A DNA stretch of 64,000 bases from Nonomuraea purpurea (GTDB lineage Bacteria; Actinomycetota; Actinomycetes; Streptosporangiales; Streptosporangiaceae): NCBI RefSeq assembly GCF_042650645.1, contig NZ_JBHSBI010000023.1, positions 106,063-170,062 of the forward strand, read 5' to 3'. How positions within the stretch are numbered: the first letter of the stretch is position 1; every line of letters starts with the position of its first letter. The notes under the pieces are model-generated. The model was given only the letters and a program-made list of their open reading frames with translations, was not told where the DNA came from and ran no database searches. Positions 35,115 to 43,625 of this stretch are shown here, piece by piece. Made by a program: the position numbers and the translations under genes.

Positions 35115-35471
35115 GAGGACCAAGCTTATGAGGCGTCCCGACGTGGGCCGCACCCTGCCGGAACCGCGTCACCGGTTCGCCCCAACCGCACGCATACGCC
35201 TCAACCCCCGCATCGGCTTTGGGGACGCCGCACATCCCTCCGAACGAGACCCGCTGAGCGGTGAAGCGCACCGGCCCGCGGGGATCAATTTGCTGCTCGC
35301 TCGGTCGAGGACCTCAAGGACTGTGCACGCCTTTGTGGCGCTGCTCTGCTTGGACACACAGTTGTTCCACTGTTACATAAAAGTGCCTTCTTCCGCTGGA
35401 GCGCTCGCCCCTTGATCATGGCCACGGTAATGACGGGTGCCCAGTGAACGTTCGATGAAGAGGACCAAAAA
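35115..35471. other. Intergenic region upstream of murB and the PPOX gene
   Basis: This 357-bp gap between divergent genes has no convincing ORF or RNA. The half nearer the PPOX gene is relatively AT-rich (around 35340-35400, with CTGTTACATAAAAG) and probably holds its promoter. Nothing else is recognised. Confidence 0.5.
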
Positions 35472-35867
35472 ATGACGATCACGTTCGACGAGGAAACGCG
35501 CACGCTTCTCAACGGCAAGAACTTCGCCATCGTCGCGACCTTGAACCCCGACGGCAGCCCCCAGACGTCGGTCGTGTGGGTCCTGTGCGAAGGCGACACG
35601 GTGCTGTTTTCCAGCACGGCCGGCCGACATAAGACCCGCAACCTTGCCAGGGACTCGCGGATCAGCCTGACCGTCTTCGACACGGGCAACCCGTACCACT
35701 CCGTGGAGATCCGCGGCACCGCCAAAGTTTCCGAGGGCTGCGCTCGGGAGGTCCAGCTCGCGGTCTCACACAAGTATCTGGGCCAGGACCCGCCGGCCGA
35801 TCCCGAGGGCACGGCACGGGTGGTCGTCCGCGTCATCCCCCACAAGATCCGCAGTTTCTCGGCCTAG
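35472..35867 (+). CDS. PPOX-class flavin/F420-dependent oxidoreductase family protein
   Basis: The 131-residue split-barrel protein has the family pattern FAIVATLNPDGSPQTSVVWV at the N-terminus and DSRISLTVFD in the middle, typical of actinobacterial F420- or FMN-binding pyridoxamine oxidase-like proteins. AGGAC precedes the ATG. It is divergent from murB and convergent with the GT-A-like gene. The substrate is unknown. Confidence 0.85.
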   Translation: MTITFDEETRTLLNGKNFAIVATLNPDGSPQTSVVWVLCEGDTVLFSSTAGRHKTRNLARDSRISLTVFDTGNPYHSVEIRGTAKVSEGCAREVQLAVSHKYLGQDPPADPEGTARVVVRVIPHKIRSFSA

Positions 35868-35975
35868 AGCCCGCACAGCTCAGAAGGACAGCATGTCCAG
35901 AGGCAGTCCCACATGGCCAGGGCCGGGCGTCGGCAAGCTGGGCCAAGTCGGACCGGAGGTACAGCGGCGCGGGAT

Positions 35976-36998
35976 TCAGTCGTGTGGGCCGAGCTTGGCG
36001 ACCTGGAGGGGTTCGGCGGGCACGATCAGCTCGCCGGGGAGCGCCTGAGAGAACCGCAGATCGGCGTCCCGGCCGTCGTCGACGTCCTCGGGTAGCTCGG
36101 AGATCGCCCTCAGCGCCGCAGCCCTGCGCACGACCATGAGCTCTCCCGTGAGCGCCCGCACCTTCCCCGGCCCGGCCGCCACCTGGTAGTCGCCGTCCGA
36201 CGACTCCAAACCGTGCCAGCCGGCCGCGACCGCCCCCTCCACCACGGTCGCGATCAGCGGTGTCAGCGCGTCGCCGCGCAGCACCACGTTCGTCTCCATC
36301 AGAACGTGCACGTCCGCCTCGTCCAGCTTCATCAGCTTGTCCCGGCACGCGCCCCGGGACGCCGTCCCTCCGCGCCAGCGTGGCTCTTCCGCGACATGCC
36401 AGACGACGATCCGCTCCGGATGACGCTCAGCCAGTTCGTGCACCACGTCACCGGCACCGTCGATGTTGCCCAGGTCGATGGCGAGCACCCGAGCATCCGA
36501 ATGATCGATCACCGACTGAACACACCTGGCCACGTCCTCGGGCCGCCCGTCGAGGACCAGTGCCACGCTCGCGGTGACGTCCTTGATCTCCACACGCAGG
36601 CGCTCGATGTTGACGCCCAGTTCGTCGAGCCGGTTCGTCGCCAAGGTGCCGTCCCAGGTGACCTGGGCATGCAGCATGTCGTCGCCCAAAGCACCATGCT
36701 GACGAGGATCCCCGGAGAAGCCCAGCTCAGCGGCAGGATTGAACCGAGCGTGCTCCCCCGCGGCCTTGGCCCCCGCCGTGCCGATCCCGGCCGCCGCACC
36801 GATCCGCTCGCCACCGGCGGTGTCCCGCCCGGTGCCCGAACCTCCCGCCACCCGCTCAACGCGTGCGGGCCGCAGGCGCCCAGAAGACTTGGAGTCGGTG
36901 ACGGCCGAAACAGGAATCGATCGAACCGTAGGCCAAACTCGTCGCGCAGCGTTACTCATAAGCACACGCGCTACCCGAGAAACCTCCGACATATTCAT
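35976..36998 (-). CDS. GT-A glycosyltransferase-like protein, low-complexity N-terminus
   Basis: From about residue 105 the product reads as a GT-A/family 2 fold without clear catalytic motifs: SVALVLDGRPEDVARCVQSV, VLAIDLGN, LAERHPERIVVWHV and DVHVLMETNVVL (a metal-binding-like DxE/T region). Residues 1-100 are Gly/Ala-rich and of low complexity. I place the start at the ATG at 36998 with little confidence; a later start would remove the odd region. It lies downstream of two dehydratase genes on the same strand. Function unknown. Confidence 0.65.
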   Translation of the reverse strand: MNMSEVSRVARVLMSNAARRVWPTVRSIPVSAVTDSKSSGRLRPARVERVAGGSGTGRDTAGGERIGAAAGIGTAGAKAAGEHARFNPAAELGFSGDPRQHGALGDDMLHAQVTWDGTLATNRLDELGVNIERLRVEIKDVTASVALVLDGRPEDVARCVQSVIDHSDARVLAIDLGNIDGAGDVVHELAERHPERIVVWHVAEEPRWRGGTASRGACRDKLMKLDEADVHVLMETNVVLRGDALTPLIATVVEGAVAAGWHGLESSDGDYQVAAGPGKVRALTGELMVVRRAAALRAISELPEDVDDGRDADLRFSQALPGELIVPAEPLQVAKLGPHD

Positions 36999-37044
36999 GG
37001 CGGAGCAAGCCAACCGAAAACGCTGCGGAAGTCCGGCCCGCTGA

Positions 37045-37473
37045 TCACGAAAGCTGCACGACCGCCCGGGCCTTCGACAGAACCCGAGCATCCCCCGACT
37101 TCGCGATCAGCCCGACGACCACCCGCTTGTCCTCAAGCTTCTCCTCCACCACCCCGCTGACGGAGACGGTCGCCCCCTGATCGTCATCGGGGACGACCAC
37201 CATCGAGGAGAACCGCACCCCGAAGTCCACCACCGCACCCGGATCCCCCACCCAGTCGGTGACGAACCGTCCGGCCTGCGCCATCGTGTACATTCCATGC
37301 GCGATCACATCAGGCAGCCCGACCATCGTGGCGAACCGCTCGTTCCAGTGGATCTGGTTGAAGTCCCCGGACGCCCCGGCGTACATCACCAGGTTGACCC
37401 GGCGCACGTTGTAGGCGACGGCCGGAATCTCCTGCCCGACCTCGAGCTCGTCGTACTTCACCGTGGCAGGCAT
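37045..37473 (-). CDS. hadB: MaoC-like dehydratase, HadB type
   Basis: The 142-residue hot-dog protein carries the hydratase 2 motif with the catalytic Asp and His: YAGASGDFNQIHWNERFA, followed by IAHGMYTMAQAGRF. In mycobacteria the HadAB pair is the (3R)-hydroxyacyl-ACP dehydratase of FAS-II; in other actinobacteria homologues lie next to rpmG with a less certain role. It starts one base after the HadA-like stop, so the two subunits are made together. Confidence 0.87.
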   Translation of the reverse strand: MPATVKYDELEVGQEIPAVAYNVRRVNLVMYAGASGDFNQIHWNERFATMVGLPDVIAHGMYTMAQAGRFVTDWVGDPGAVVDFGVRFSSMVVVPDDDQGATVSVSGVVEEKLEDKRVVVGLIAKSGDARVLSKARAVVQLS

Positions 37474-37474
37474 C

Positions 37475-37924
37475 TCAGGCGGCCCCTCCGCGCTCCACGA
37501 TCGTGTTGTAGGTGACGCAGACCGGCTCGCCGTCGACGGTGCTCACGTCACTCCGCAGGGTCAGCAGCTCGTTGCGCCCGGCGCTCCTGATGTCGGTGAT
37601 CGTCGAGGTCATGACGAGCTCGTCGCCGGCGTAAACCGGCCGAACGTACTCGAAGCGCTGCTCGCCATGGACCACCATGGCGAAGTTCAGGCCGAGATCG
37701 GGATCGACGAGCACCCCACCGCCACTCTGCAGAGTGAACACGATGGGGAACGTCGGCGGCGCGATCACGTCGGGGTAGCCGGCGGCCTGGGCGGCCTCTT
37801 TGTCCCGATAGAGGGGATTGTTGTCACCGATCGCAGCCGCGAACTCCCGGATCTTCACCCGGCTGACCTCGTAAGGAGCACTGGGCGGGTACGTTCTGCC
37901 CACGAAGTCACGGTTCAACGCCAT
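37475..37924 (-). CDS. hadA: MaoC-like dehydratase, HadA type (N-terminal subunit)
   Basis: The 149-residue protein starts ALNRDFVGRTYPPSAPYEVSR and contains DNNPLYRD and VIAPPTFPIVFTL, the pattern of the substrate-binding subunit (PF13452-type) that lacks the catalytic His. The ATG at 37924 has GGGAG six bases upstream. It forms an operon with the HadB-like gene; the pair should dehydrate a 3-hydroxyacyl thioester. Confidence 0.87.
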   Translation of the reverse strand: MALNRDFVGRTYPPSAPYEVSRVKIREFAAAIGDNNPLYRDKEAAQAAGYPDVIAPPTFPIVFTLQSGGGVLVDPDLGLNFAMVVHGEQRFEYVRPVYAGDELVMTSTITDIRSAGRNELLTLRSDVSTVDGEPVCVTYNTIVERGGAA

Positions 37925-38133
37925 CGATGCTCCCGTCGCCTGTCGCTGTTCACTTGACGCTAACAGCACAACCTTCCACCGTCCCCGCCAAAACCGATCC
38001 TTTACAGCCGCCTCGTGCGATCGGTGCCCGATTCACCACGCGGATGGCCAAGTGGACGCGCGTGACGGCGCCCGGCCGCGTGCGGGTCAGAGAGCGTATT
38101 CCTGGAGGCCGCCGGCCACGAGCGGCGGGTGGC

Positions 38134-38235
38134 GGCCTGCTTGGCTCCGCCGTACAGGATGGGAGTTTTAAGGACGCGCGGCGGCAAATCCGGCCTGCTT
38201 GGCTTTGCCGTACAGGATGGGAGCTAAAAGGAGCG
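38134..38235. repeat. Two tandem copies of a 44-bp element, period 58 bp
   Basis: The segments 38134-38177 and 38192-38235 both begin GGCCTGCTTGGCT and share GCCGTACAGGATGGGAG, differing at a few positions. They lie in the 299-bp gap between hadA and the membrane-protein gene, whose stop is just inside the second copy's right end. No ORF is convincing. Confidence 0.7.
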
Positions 38236-39324
38236 CGGCCGATCGCGCCGGGCCGCAACGCGACGCTCACCGAACCGGGCGCCGTCCCGCTTCAAGGATC
38301 TGGCGGGCTTGTAAGCCAGCACGTTGGCTGAGTGCCGTCCGCCGGAAGACGTCTCCTGGCTGCGGCGGGCTGCCAAGATCGTCAGGGTCGCCGGCAGCGC
38401 GGTTGCGGCAACGGTTGCCGCGAACGCGGTCCAGGTGGCCGTGTCGGGCTGGATCAGCGACTGGCCGCGCATCGCCTGCCACACCGTGATCACGAACAGC
38501 CCGGTGTAGCCCAGGATGACGACCCCGGTGAGCTGGGCGCGTACGCGTTCGCCGCGCAGCCAGCTGACCCGGGCCGCGAGGGCGGTGAGAACCACCACCG
38601 CGAGCACGAACACCTGGATGGAGTGCAGGCCGATGAAGTGCGGAACGCGCAGGTCGCCGCCCACGGCGCTCCAGTTCGTGATCGGCATGCCTTCGCCGTC
38701 CGGCACACCCACCCCGTGCTGCCCCAGGAGCGAGACCGGATTGCCGTAGGCGTCCTGCACCGTCCGGGGTCCGGTCGACGCCCACCCGCGAATGAAGGAC
38801 GCCAGCGCCATGCCGATGACGGACAGCCCGATCCCGACGCGCAGGGCCCAGGTGAGTGCCGTGTCGCCGACCCGCTGGAACAGCAGCATGACGGCGATGA
38901 GCAGGCTCGCTCCGAACAGCCCGACCACGCCGGTGGAGAAGATGATCTGTCCGATTTGGTTGAACGTATCGGTGTTGATGTTGAAGTGGCTGTAGGTGCC
39001 GCGGGCGGCCTGCACCACGATGAATCCGACGTCGATCATCCCGGTGACGGCGAAGGCCGTTCCGAGGAACCACATCGTGCGTCTTGCCTTGCGAAGCTTC
39101 GGCAGCAGCCATGCGAGCGTCGCGCCGTACATGACGAACGACACCCCGAACTTCAACGGTTTCGCCCAGATCGACGCCTGCAAGAGCTCACGATCGTCCA
39201 CGAACTGGGCGATGGCCGAGAAGACGACGAGCGCGGACATCGCCGCCACCATGATCATCAACGGCCGGTGCCACGACCGCACTTCGGCATATGAGATGGA
39301 CAGCTGGCCCTCTAACTGGCTCAT
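38224..39324 (-). CDS. Polytopic membrane protein, divergent from a GntR-TetR regulator
   Basis: The 366-residue protein (ATG at 39324) has about eight hydrophobic segments, for example MIMVAAMSALVVFSAIAQFV near the N-terminus, TWALRVGIGLSVIGMALASF and VFVLAVVVLTALAARV, with a longer loop at residues 200-235. I do not recognise the family. The divergent regulator and repeated operator-like sites in between suggest an inducible membrane function. Confidence 0.75.
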   Translation of the reverse strand: MSQLEGQLSISYAEVRSWHRPLMIMVAAMSALVVFSAIAQFVDDRELLQASIWAKPLKFGVSFVMYGATLAWLLPKLRKARRTMWFLGTAFAVTGMIDVGFIVVQAARGTYSHFNINTDTFNQIGQIIFSTGVVGLFGASLLIAVMLLFQRVGDTALTWALRVGIGLSVIGMALASFIRGWASTGPRTVQDAYGNPVSLLGQHGVGVPDGEGMPITNWSAVGGDLRVPHFIGLHSIQVFVLAVVVLTALAARVSWLRGERVRAQLTGVVILGYTGLFVITVWQAMRGQSLIQPDTATWTAFAATVAATALPATLTILAARRSQETSSGGRHSANVLAYKPARSLKRDGARFGERRVAARRDRPRSF

Positions 39325-39462
39325 CCGATCTCCGGTCCTGCGACGGGGGCCTCGCCGGACGCCCGCCACACAGGTGCGTACGGTGTATCAAGTGTCATGC
39401 GTACATCGTATGCACGCGATGGCAGGTATCCGCACTAATACCGGCAGATCCGAAGGACAAAG

Positions 39463-39493
39463 TGAACTAGTACTACAGAAATTGAACTAGTAC
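39463..39493. promoter_or_regulatory. Direct repeats TGAACTAGTAC, 20 bp apart
   Basis: TGAACTAGTAC occurs at 39463-39473 and 39483-39493, exactly 20 bp apart (two helical turns), about 50-80 bases upstream of the regulator start. A possible -10 box, TACACT (39491-39496), overlaps the second copy. This fits a GntR-type operator controlling the divergent genes. Confidence 0.6.
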
Positions 39494-39541
39494 ACTTGCC
39501 TGCCTGACACACCCGACACCACCAATGAGCTGGGGGCTCCC

Positions 39542-40507
39542 ATGCAGTCGTCAACGCACCGGCCGGATCCGCCCTACCGGCGCATCGTCGCGGAGTTCCG
39601 GGCCCGGATTCTGGCCGGCGAGCTGCGGCCAGGCGATCGGATGCCGTCCATCAGGCAGATCGCCCAGCGACGGGGTGTCGCGGTCGCGACCGCGACGAAA
39701 GTGATAGCGGCCCTGCGCGACGAAGGGCTGGTCGAAGCGAAGGTCGGAGCCGGAACAGTGGTCAGCGCACGTACGAGCCGGCAGCAGCCGATCGCCCCGG
39801 CCACATCCCCGGGACCGCCACACACCGGTGGCTTCAAGCAGGGGCTGAACCGCGAACAAGTTCTCCGGACCGCTATCGCGATCGCCGACGCCGAGGGGCT
39901 CGGCGCCGTATCCATGCGGCGACTCGCGGCCGAACTCGGCGTCGGTCCGATGTCGCTCTACCGGCACGTGGCGAACAAGGACGAACTGGTGACACAGATG
40001 GTCGACGAGGTCTTCGGCGCACAAGAGCTACCCGACCCTGGGCCGGAGGGCTGGCGGGCCAAGCTCGAACTGATCGCCCGCCGGCAGTGGGAGCTGGCGC
40101 GGCGACACATCTGGCTGCCCAGGGCCATCTCGTTCACCCGCCCTTTGCTCGTGCCCAACATGATGGCCCACACCGAGTGGACCCTGCGCGCGCTCGACGG
40201 GCTCGAGCTGCCCATGACGGCACGGATTCGCGAGGCGCTCACGCTGCACGCGCTGGTCGTCACCGTCGCTCTGTCCATGGCCGGCGAAGTCGAGGCGGAG
40301 CAGGAGACCGGGGTGACGCTCACCCGGTGGCTGCTCGAACAGCGGCAACGGGCCGACGAACTTCTCGGCAGCGGACGGTTCCCCCTGCTGGCCGCAGTTC
40401 CCGAGGAGGCGGTGTCGGACCTGGACGGACTGTTCGAGTACAGCCTGGCACGCCATCTCGACGGTTTCGCCGCGATGGTGGAAGGTCAATCCCGAACGCC
40501 CTCATGA
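39542..40507 (+). CDS. GntR-TetR fusion transcriptional regulator
   Basis: The 321-residue protein has two DNA-binding domains: a GntR winged helix (residues 10-78; RIVAEFRARILAGELRPGD, then PSIRQIAQRRGVAVATATKVI) and, after a Pro/Gly linker, a TetR helix-turn-helix (about 100-150; LNREQVLRTAIAIADAEGL, then LGVGPMSLYRHVANKDELV) with a TetR_C-type ligand-binding domain to the end. This fusion is known in actinomycetes but not common. It is divergent from the membrane-protein gene and has two direct repeats upstream. Confidence 0.92.
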   Translation: MQSSTHRPDPPYRRIVAEFRARILAGELRPGDRMPSIRQIAQRRGVAVATATKVIAALRDEGLVEAKVGAGTVVSARTSRQQPIAPATSPGPPHTGGFKQGLNREQVLRTAIAIADAEGLGAVSMRRLAAELGVGPMSLYRHVANKDELVTQMVDEVFGAQELPDPGPEGWRAKLELIARRQWELARRHIWLPRAISFTRPLLVPNMMAHTEWTLRALDGLELPMTARIREALTLHALVVTVALSMAGEVEAEQETGVTLTRWLLEQRQRADELLGSGRFPLLAAVPEEAVSDLDGLFEYSLARHLDGFAAMVEGQSRTPS

Positions 40508-40576
40508 GGCGCGCTGCCGCCGAAGCGCGGTCGGCGGTGTGGGGGCCGGGAGAAGGAATGGCGGCGAGACACGACA

Positions 40577-40605
40577 AACCGGCGCCCTGCGAAGGGACGC
40601 CGGTT
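40577..40605 (-). terminator. Hairpin terminator downstream of rpmG
   Basis: AACCGGCGCCC and GGGACGCCGGTT pair with one bulge around a short loop. The hairpin sits 37 bases after the rpmG stop and could also serve the convergent regulator gene from the other side. Confidence 0.7.
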
Positions 40606-40641
40606 GTGCGATATGGAGGAGTATGGAGTCTGCCCGGAAAC

Positions 40642-40806
40642 CTATCGGGTCTCGCGGTGCGCACGGTGGGTGCGGCAGTTGGGGCAGTACTTCTTCAGCT
40701 CAAGCCGATCCGGGTCGTTGCGCCGGTTCTTCCGCGTGATGTAGTTGCGGTGCTTGCACTCCTGGCAGGCCAGCGTGATCTTCGGCCTAACGTCTGTGGC
40801 AGCCAC
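40642..40806 (-). CDS. rpmG: Ribosomal protein L33 (zinc-binding form)
   Basis: A GTG at 40806 opens a 54-residue frame starting AATDVRPKITLACQECKHRN and ending PNCRTHRAHRETR. The two Cys-x-x-Cys pairs (CQEC and CPNC) identify the zinc-binding paralogue of L33 of the large subunit. It lies 71 bases downstream of tRNA-Met on the same strand, the usual actinobacterial arrangement. Confidence 0.93.
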   Translation of the reverse strand: MAATDVRPKITLACQECKHRNYITRKNRRNDPDRLELKKYCPNCRTHRAHRETR

Positions 40807-40877
40807 TTGGGAGTGCCTTTCTACGTTCGGGACATGGACACGCCCGTGCCCAGGCCGATCGACCTGGGAGTGGGCAG

Positions 40878-40951
40878 TAGCGGAGGCCGGACTTGAACCG
40901 GCGACACAACGATTATGAGCCGTTTGCTCTGCCTGACTGAGCTACTCCGCC
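40878..40951 (-). tRNA. tRNA-Met (CAT), elongator type
   Basis: The minus strand folds into a full cloverleaf: acceptor GGCGGAG/CTCCGCT (with a G-U first pair, as in other actinomycete elongator tRNA-Met), D stem GCTC/GAGC, anticodon loop CTCATAA, T loop TTCAAGT, discriminator A. No CCA is encoded. Confidence 0.95.
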
Positions 40952-41273
40952 TTTGAACCGGTAAGCACCCCGGCCCCGTAGAGGATACCCGACGCGGCGA
41001 GCACATTCGTAACTCACCTGACCGGGTGGGGTCTTCCTAGTATGCCTCAGAAACCCCCGACAACCGAAATCCAACAGCAACACACGCGGGACCTTGAGCG
41101 AGGGTAGTGATCAGCCTAGCAGCCACGCCCGGCCGATGCGCCACCTGAGCCCCGCGAACGCGCCCGTCCTCATCAGGAGCACCAGGATCAGGCTGGGGCC
41201 GAAAAGAGCGATCCATGAGCGGTAGGTGACGTAGGGTCCTCGTCGAGCTCGATTGTCGGCACTGGAGGTTCCG
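40952..41273. other. Intergenic region between tRNA-Met and the LLM gene
   Basis: This 322-bp gap holds the promoter of the tRNA-rpmG unit on the minus strand and the leader of the LLM oxidoreductase gene on the plus strand. A short minus-strand hydrophobic reading frame around 41120-41230 (ALFGPSLILVLLMRTG) lacks a start codon and ribosome-binding site. Nothing else is recognised. Confidence 0.5.
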
Positions 41274-42113
41274 ATGCGGTTCGGTGTCAAAACCCGCCCC
41301 GAGCATGTGACCTGGCAGCAGATGCGCGATCTGTGGTCGGTCGCCGATGAGATTCCGCTGTTCGAGAGCGCCTGGAACTGGGACCACTTCTATCCGCTCA
41401 CCGGCGACCTCGACGGCCCCAACCTCGAAGCCTGGACGTCCCTGGCCGCCCTGGCCCAGGCGACCCGGCGGATCAGGATCGGCGTCCAGGTCACCGGCAT
41501 GATCTACCGCCACCCCGCGGTGCTGGCCAACATGGCCGCCACCGTCGACATCATCAGCGAAGGCCGTCTCGACCTCGGTCTCGGCGCGGGCTGGAACCAG
41601 CTCGAATGCGACGCGTACGGCATTGCGCTGCCGCCGCTGAAGGAGAGGTTCGACCGGTTCGACGAGGGCGTGCAGATCGTCATCGGCCTGCTGTCCCAGG
41701 AGCACACCGACTTCGCCGGCAAGTACCACACCCTCACCCGGGCGCGGTGCGAGCCCAAGCCCGTGCAACGCCCTCACCCGCCCATCGTGATCGGCGGCCG
41801 TGGCCCGAAGCGTACGCTGCCGGCCGCCGCCAAATGGGCCCAGCACTGGAACGCGATCGCCCACAGCCCCGAGGAGTGGTCGTCGCTCAAGCAGGTCCTC
41901 CTCGACCACTGCACGTCCGTCGGCCGCGACCCGGCCGAGATCGACTGCTCGGTGAACGTGGTCGTGCCGCCGGACGGAGACCTGGGCCCGGCGGTCGAGC
42001 TCGCGGCGGCGTACGGGGATGCCGGGGCCGACATCGCGATCATGGGCCTGCCGAACGGCGCCCCGCCCTCTCTTCTGGAGCGCCTCGCCACGTCCCTGGA
42101 GGCCATCCGCTGA
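41274..42113 (+). CDS. LLM class F420-dependent oxidoreductase
   Basis: The 279-residue TIM-barrel protein matches F420-dependent luciferase-like oxidoreductases: MRFGVKTRPEHVTW at the start, WDHFYPLTGD, IRIGVQVTGMIYRHPAVLA and LDLGLGAGWN. The ATG at 41274 has GGAGG five bases upstream. Members reduce or oxidise diverse small molecules with F420; the substrate is unknown. Confidence 0.9.
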   Translation: MRFGVKTRPEHVTWQQMRDLWSVADEIPLFESAWNWDHFYPLTGDLDGPNLEAWTSLAALAQATRRIRIGVQVTGMIYRHPAVLANMAATVDIISEGRLDLGLGAGWNQLECDAYGIALPPLKERFDRFDEGVQIVIGLLSQEHTDFAGKYHTLTRARCEPKPVQRPHPPIVIGGRGPKRTLPAAAKWAQHWNAIAHSPEEWSSLKQVLLDHCTSVGRDPAEIDCSVNVVVPPDGDLGPAVELAAAYGDAGADIAIMGLPNGAPPSLLERLATSLEAIR

Positions 42114-42145
42114 CACGGGCCGCGTGCATCGCGGGCTCCACGCGA

Positions 42146-42181
42146 AACGCCCGGCCCCAAGAAATTCTTGGTCCGGGCGTT
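42146..42181. terminator. Bidirectional terminator between the LLM gene and tRNA-Thr
   Basis: AACGCCCGGCCCCAAG and CTTGGTCCGGGCGTT pair around a short AT-rich loop with one mismatch region. It lies 32 bases after the LLM stop and 18 bases beyond the 3' end of tRNA-Thr, so it can end both transcripts. Confidence 0.8.
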
Positions 42182-42199
42182 CTATGTGTTCAGCGTACG

Positions 42200-42272
42200 A
42201 GCCCCCAAACGGAATCGAACCGTTGACCTTCTCCTTACCATGGAGACGCTCTGCCGACTGAGCTATAGGGGC
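42200..42272 (-). tRNA. tRNA-Thr (GGT)
   Basis: A complete cloverleaf is seen on the minus strand: acceptor GCCCCTA/TGGGGGC (one G-U pair), D stem GCTC/GAGC, anticodon stem TCTCC/GGAGA with loop ATGGTAA (anticodon GGT), T loop TTCGATT, discriminator T. No CCA is encoded. Confidence 0.95.
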
Positions 42273-42311
42273 CTGTCCGGCGCTGCGGACAGGTGTAACC
42301 ATACACGGCAG

Positions 42312-42542
42312 TCACCGATGATGCGAACTCGTTCGGGCCCCGCCAACCCCTTCGGTTCTCCGCCGTACGGGGAACTCGATCACTTCACACAGATCGGCCA
42401 GATCGACGTGCCCGGCGACCTCCGCCACGGAGGTGCAGTCGGCGATCGTCCACCCATGCCGGCGCACCCGCAGCAACTGCCGCCCCGCACGTACGATGCC
42501 CACGACCTCGTAGCCGTCGCATCCGACCCATCGCCTTTCCAT
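42312..42542 (-). CDS. Small conserved hypothetical protein (76 aa)
   Basis: The product begins MERRWVGCDGYEVVGIVRAG and continues with RHGWTIADCTSVAEVAGHV, ADLCEVIEFPVRRR. The two-block pattern of a small beta-sheet domain followed by an acidic helix looks like a real protein, and I believe similar short proteins occur in other actinomycetes, but I know of no function. It lies just upstream of tRNA-Thr on the same strand. Confidence 0.6.
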   Translation of the reverse strand: MERRWVGCDGYEVVGIVRAGRQLLRVRRHGWTIADCTSVAEVAGHVDLADLCEVIEFPVRRRTEGVGGARTSSHHR

Positions 42543-42623
42543 AGCGGCACACATTAGCCGCCGGGTCTCTCATTTTTCATTGCGCCACAGGCGTTACATG
42601 CATACCGATTCGGTACAGATGAC

Positions 42624-43625
42624 TCATCCGGCCTTGAGCACGAGTTTCACGGAGCCGACCGTGACATTGATGCCGACCCGTCCCTTCGTCTTGGACGGTT
42701 TGGTGGTGACGGTGAACGTCACCTTCTGCCCGCGCCCCAGCTCACGGATCGGGCATCGCAGCGCCGTTCCGCTGTACTTGCAGCCGGGCGCGCCGACCAC
42801 GCGCTGGCCGCCGTACGTCCGTCCCGACACCGTGACGTCCTTGACGGGGTACGGCCCGGTGTTGTGGACGGTCACCGTGTACGTCTTCCTGCTCTTGACC
42901 GCGCCTGACACCGTCACTTCGGCCGGCGGGTTGGCCAGCGACCGGAGTTGCGATTCCGAGCCGTTGAAGGAGTTCTGGCCGCCGGCCAGCGGCCCTTTCT
43001 CCGCTGACTGCCAGAACGTGTGCCGCTTCCAGCTTTTCGGAAGCTCGCCGGGTTCGCCGCCCCAGCGGGCGAGCCAGAGCGGGTTGGAGCGGAACTTGTC
43101 GGAGTTGCCGGTGCACGTCTGCCACCAGCTCGTGGTGGTGTAGATGATCGCGTGCCGGCCGGTCGCCTGGCGGTACTTGTTGGTGAAGTCCTTGAGCCAG
43201 GTGACCATGTCCTCGGCGGACAGGTCATAACAGGAGTTCTTGCCGTTCTTGTCCTTGTACGGGTTGTCCTCGATATCGAGCACCCCTGGCAGGCTTTGGC
43301 CATCGCTAACCCAGTTGCCGCCGTTCTGCAGGAAATAGTCGGCCTGGGCTGTCCCATCGGATTCGTGTGGTTGCGCGAAGTGATAAGCACCCCGAATCAA
43401 CCCTGCCGTCGCAGCGCCGCCGAACTGGCCGTCGAAACGGGGGTTGCGGTAGTTCGTCCCCTCGGTGGCCTGGACGAACGCGAACTTCCCACCCCCCGTC
43501 GCCACGCTTTCCCAGTCGACCTCGCCCGTCCAGTTACTGACGTCCACACCGGGAACGTCAGCCGCCTGCGCGACCCCGGTCATCCCGACCGTCGCGATCG
43601 CCGCGAATAATAAAAGACGCTTCAC
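42624..43625 (-). CDS. Secreted GH25 muramidase with C-terminal beta-sandwich domain
   Basis: The 333-residue product has a signal peptide (MKRLLLFAAIATVGMTGVAQA), a GH25 lysozyme domain (residues 23-230) with GVDVSNWTGEVDW carrying the first catalytic Asp region and LPGVLDIEDNPY carrying the Asp/Glu pair, and a C-terminal immunoglobulin-like domain (about 240-330; KTYTVTVHNTGPYPVKDVTV) with two cysteines. GH25 enzymes cut the MurNAc-GlcNAc bond of peptidoglycan outside the cell. The GTG start lies 68 bases inside the upstream kinase frame. Confidence 0.92.
   Translation of the reverse strand: MKRLLLFAAIATVGMTGVAQAADVPGVDVSNWTGEVDWESVATGGGKFAFVQATEGTNYRNPRFDGQFGGAATAGLIRGAYHFAQPHESDGTAQADYFLQNGGNWVSDGQSLPGVLDIEDNPYKDKNGKNSCYDLSAEDMVTWLKDFTNKYRQATGRHAIIYTTTSWWQTCTGNSDKFRSNPLWLARWGGEPGELPKSWKRHTFWQSAEKGPLAGGQNSFNGSESQLRSLANPPAEVTVSGAVKSRKTYTVTVHNTGPYPVKDVTVSGRTYGGQRVVGAPGCKYSGTALRCPIRELGRGQKVTFTVTTKPSKTKGRVGINVTVGSVKLVLKAG

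Noticed and set aside
41120..41230. Short hydrophobic minus-strand peptide upstream of the LLM gene
   Set aside because: No ATG, GTG or TTG start with a ribosome-binding site could be found in its frame.
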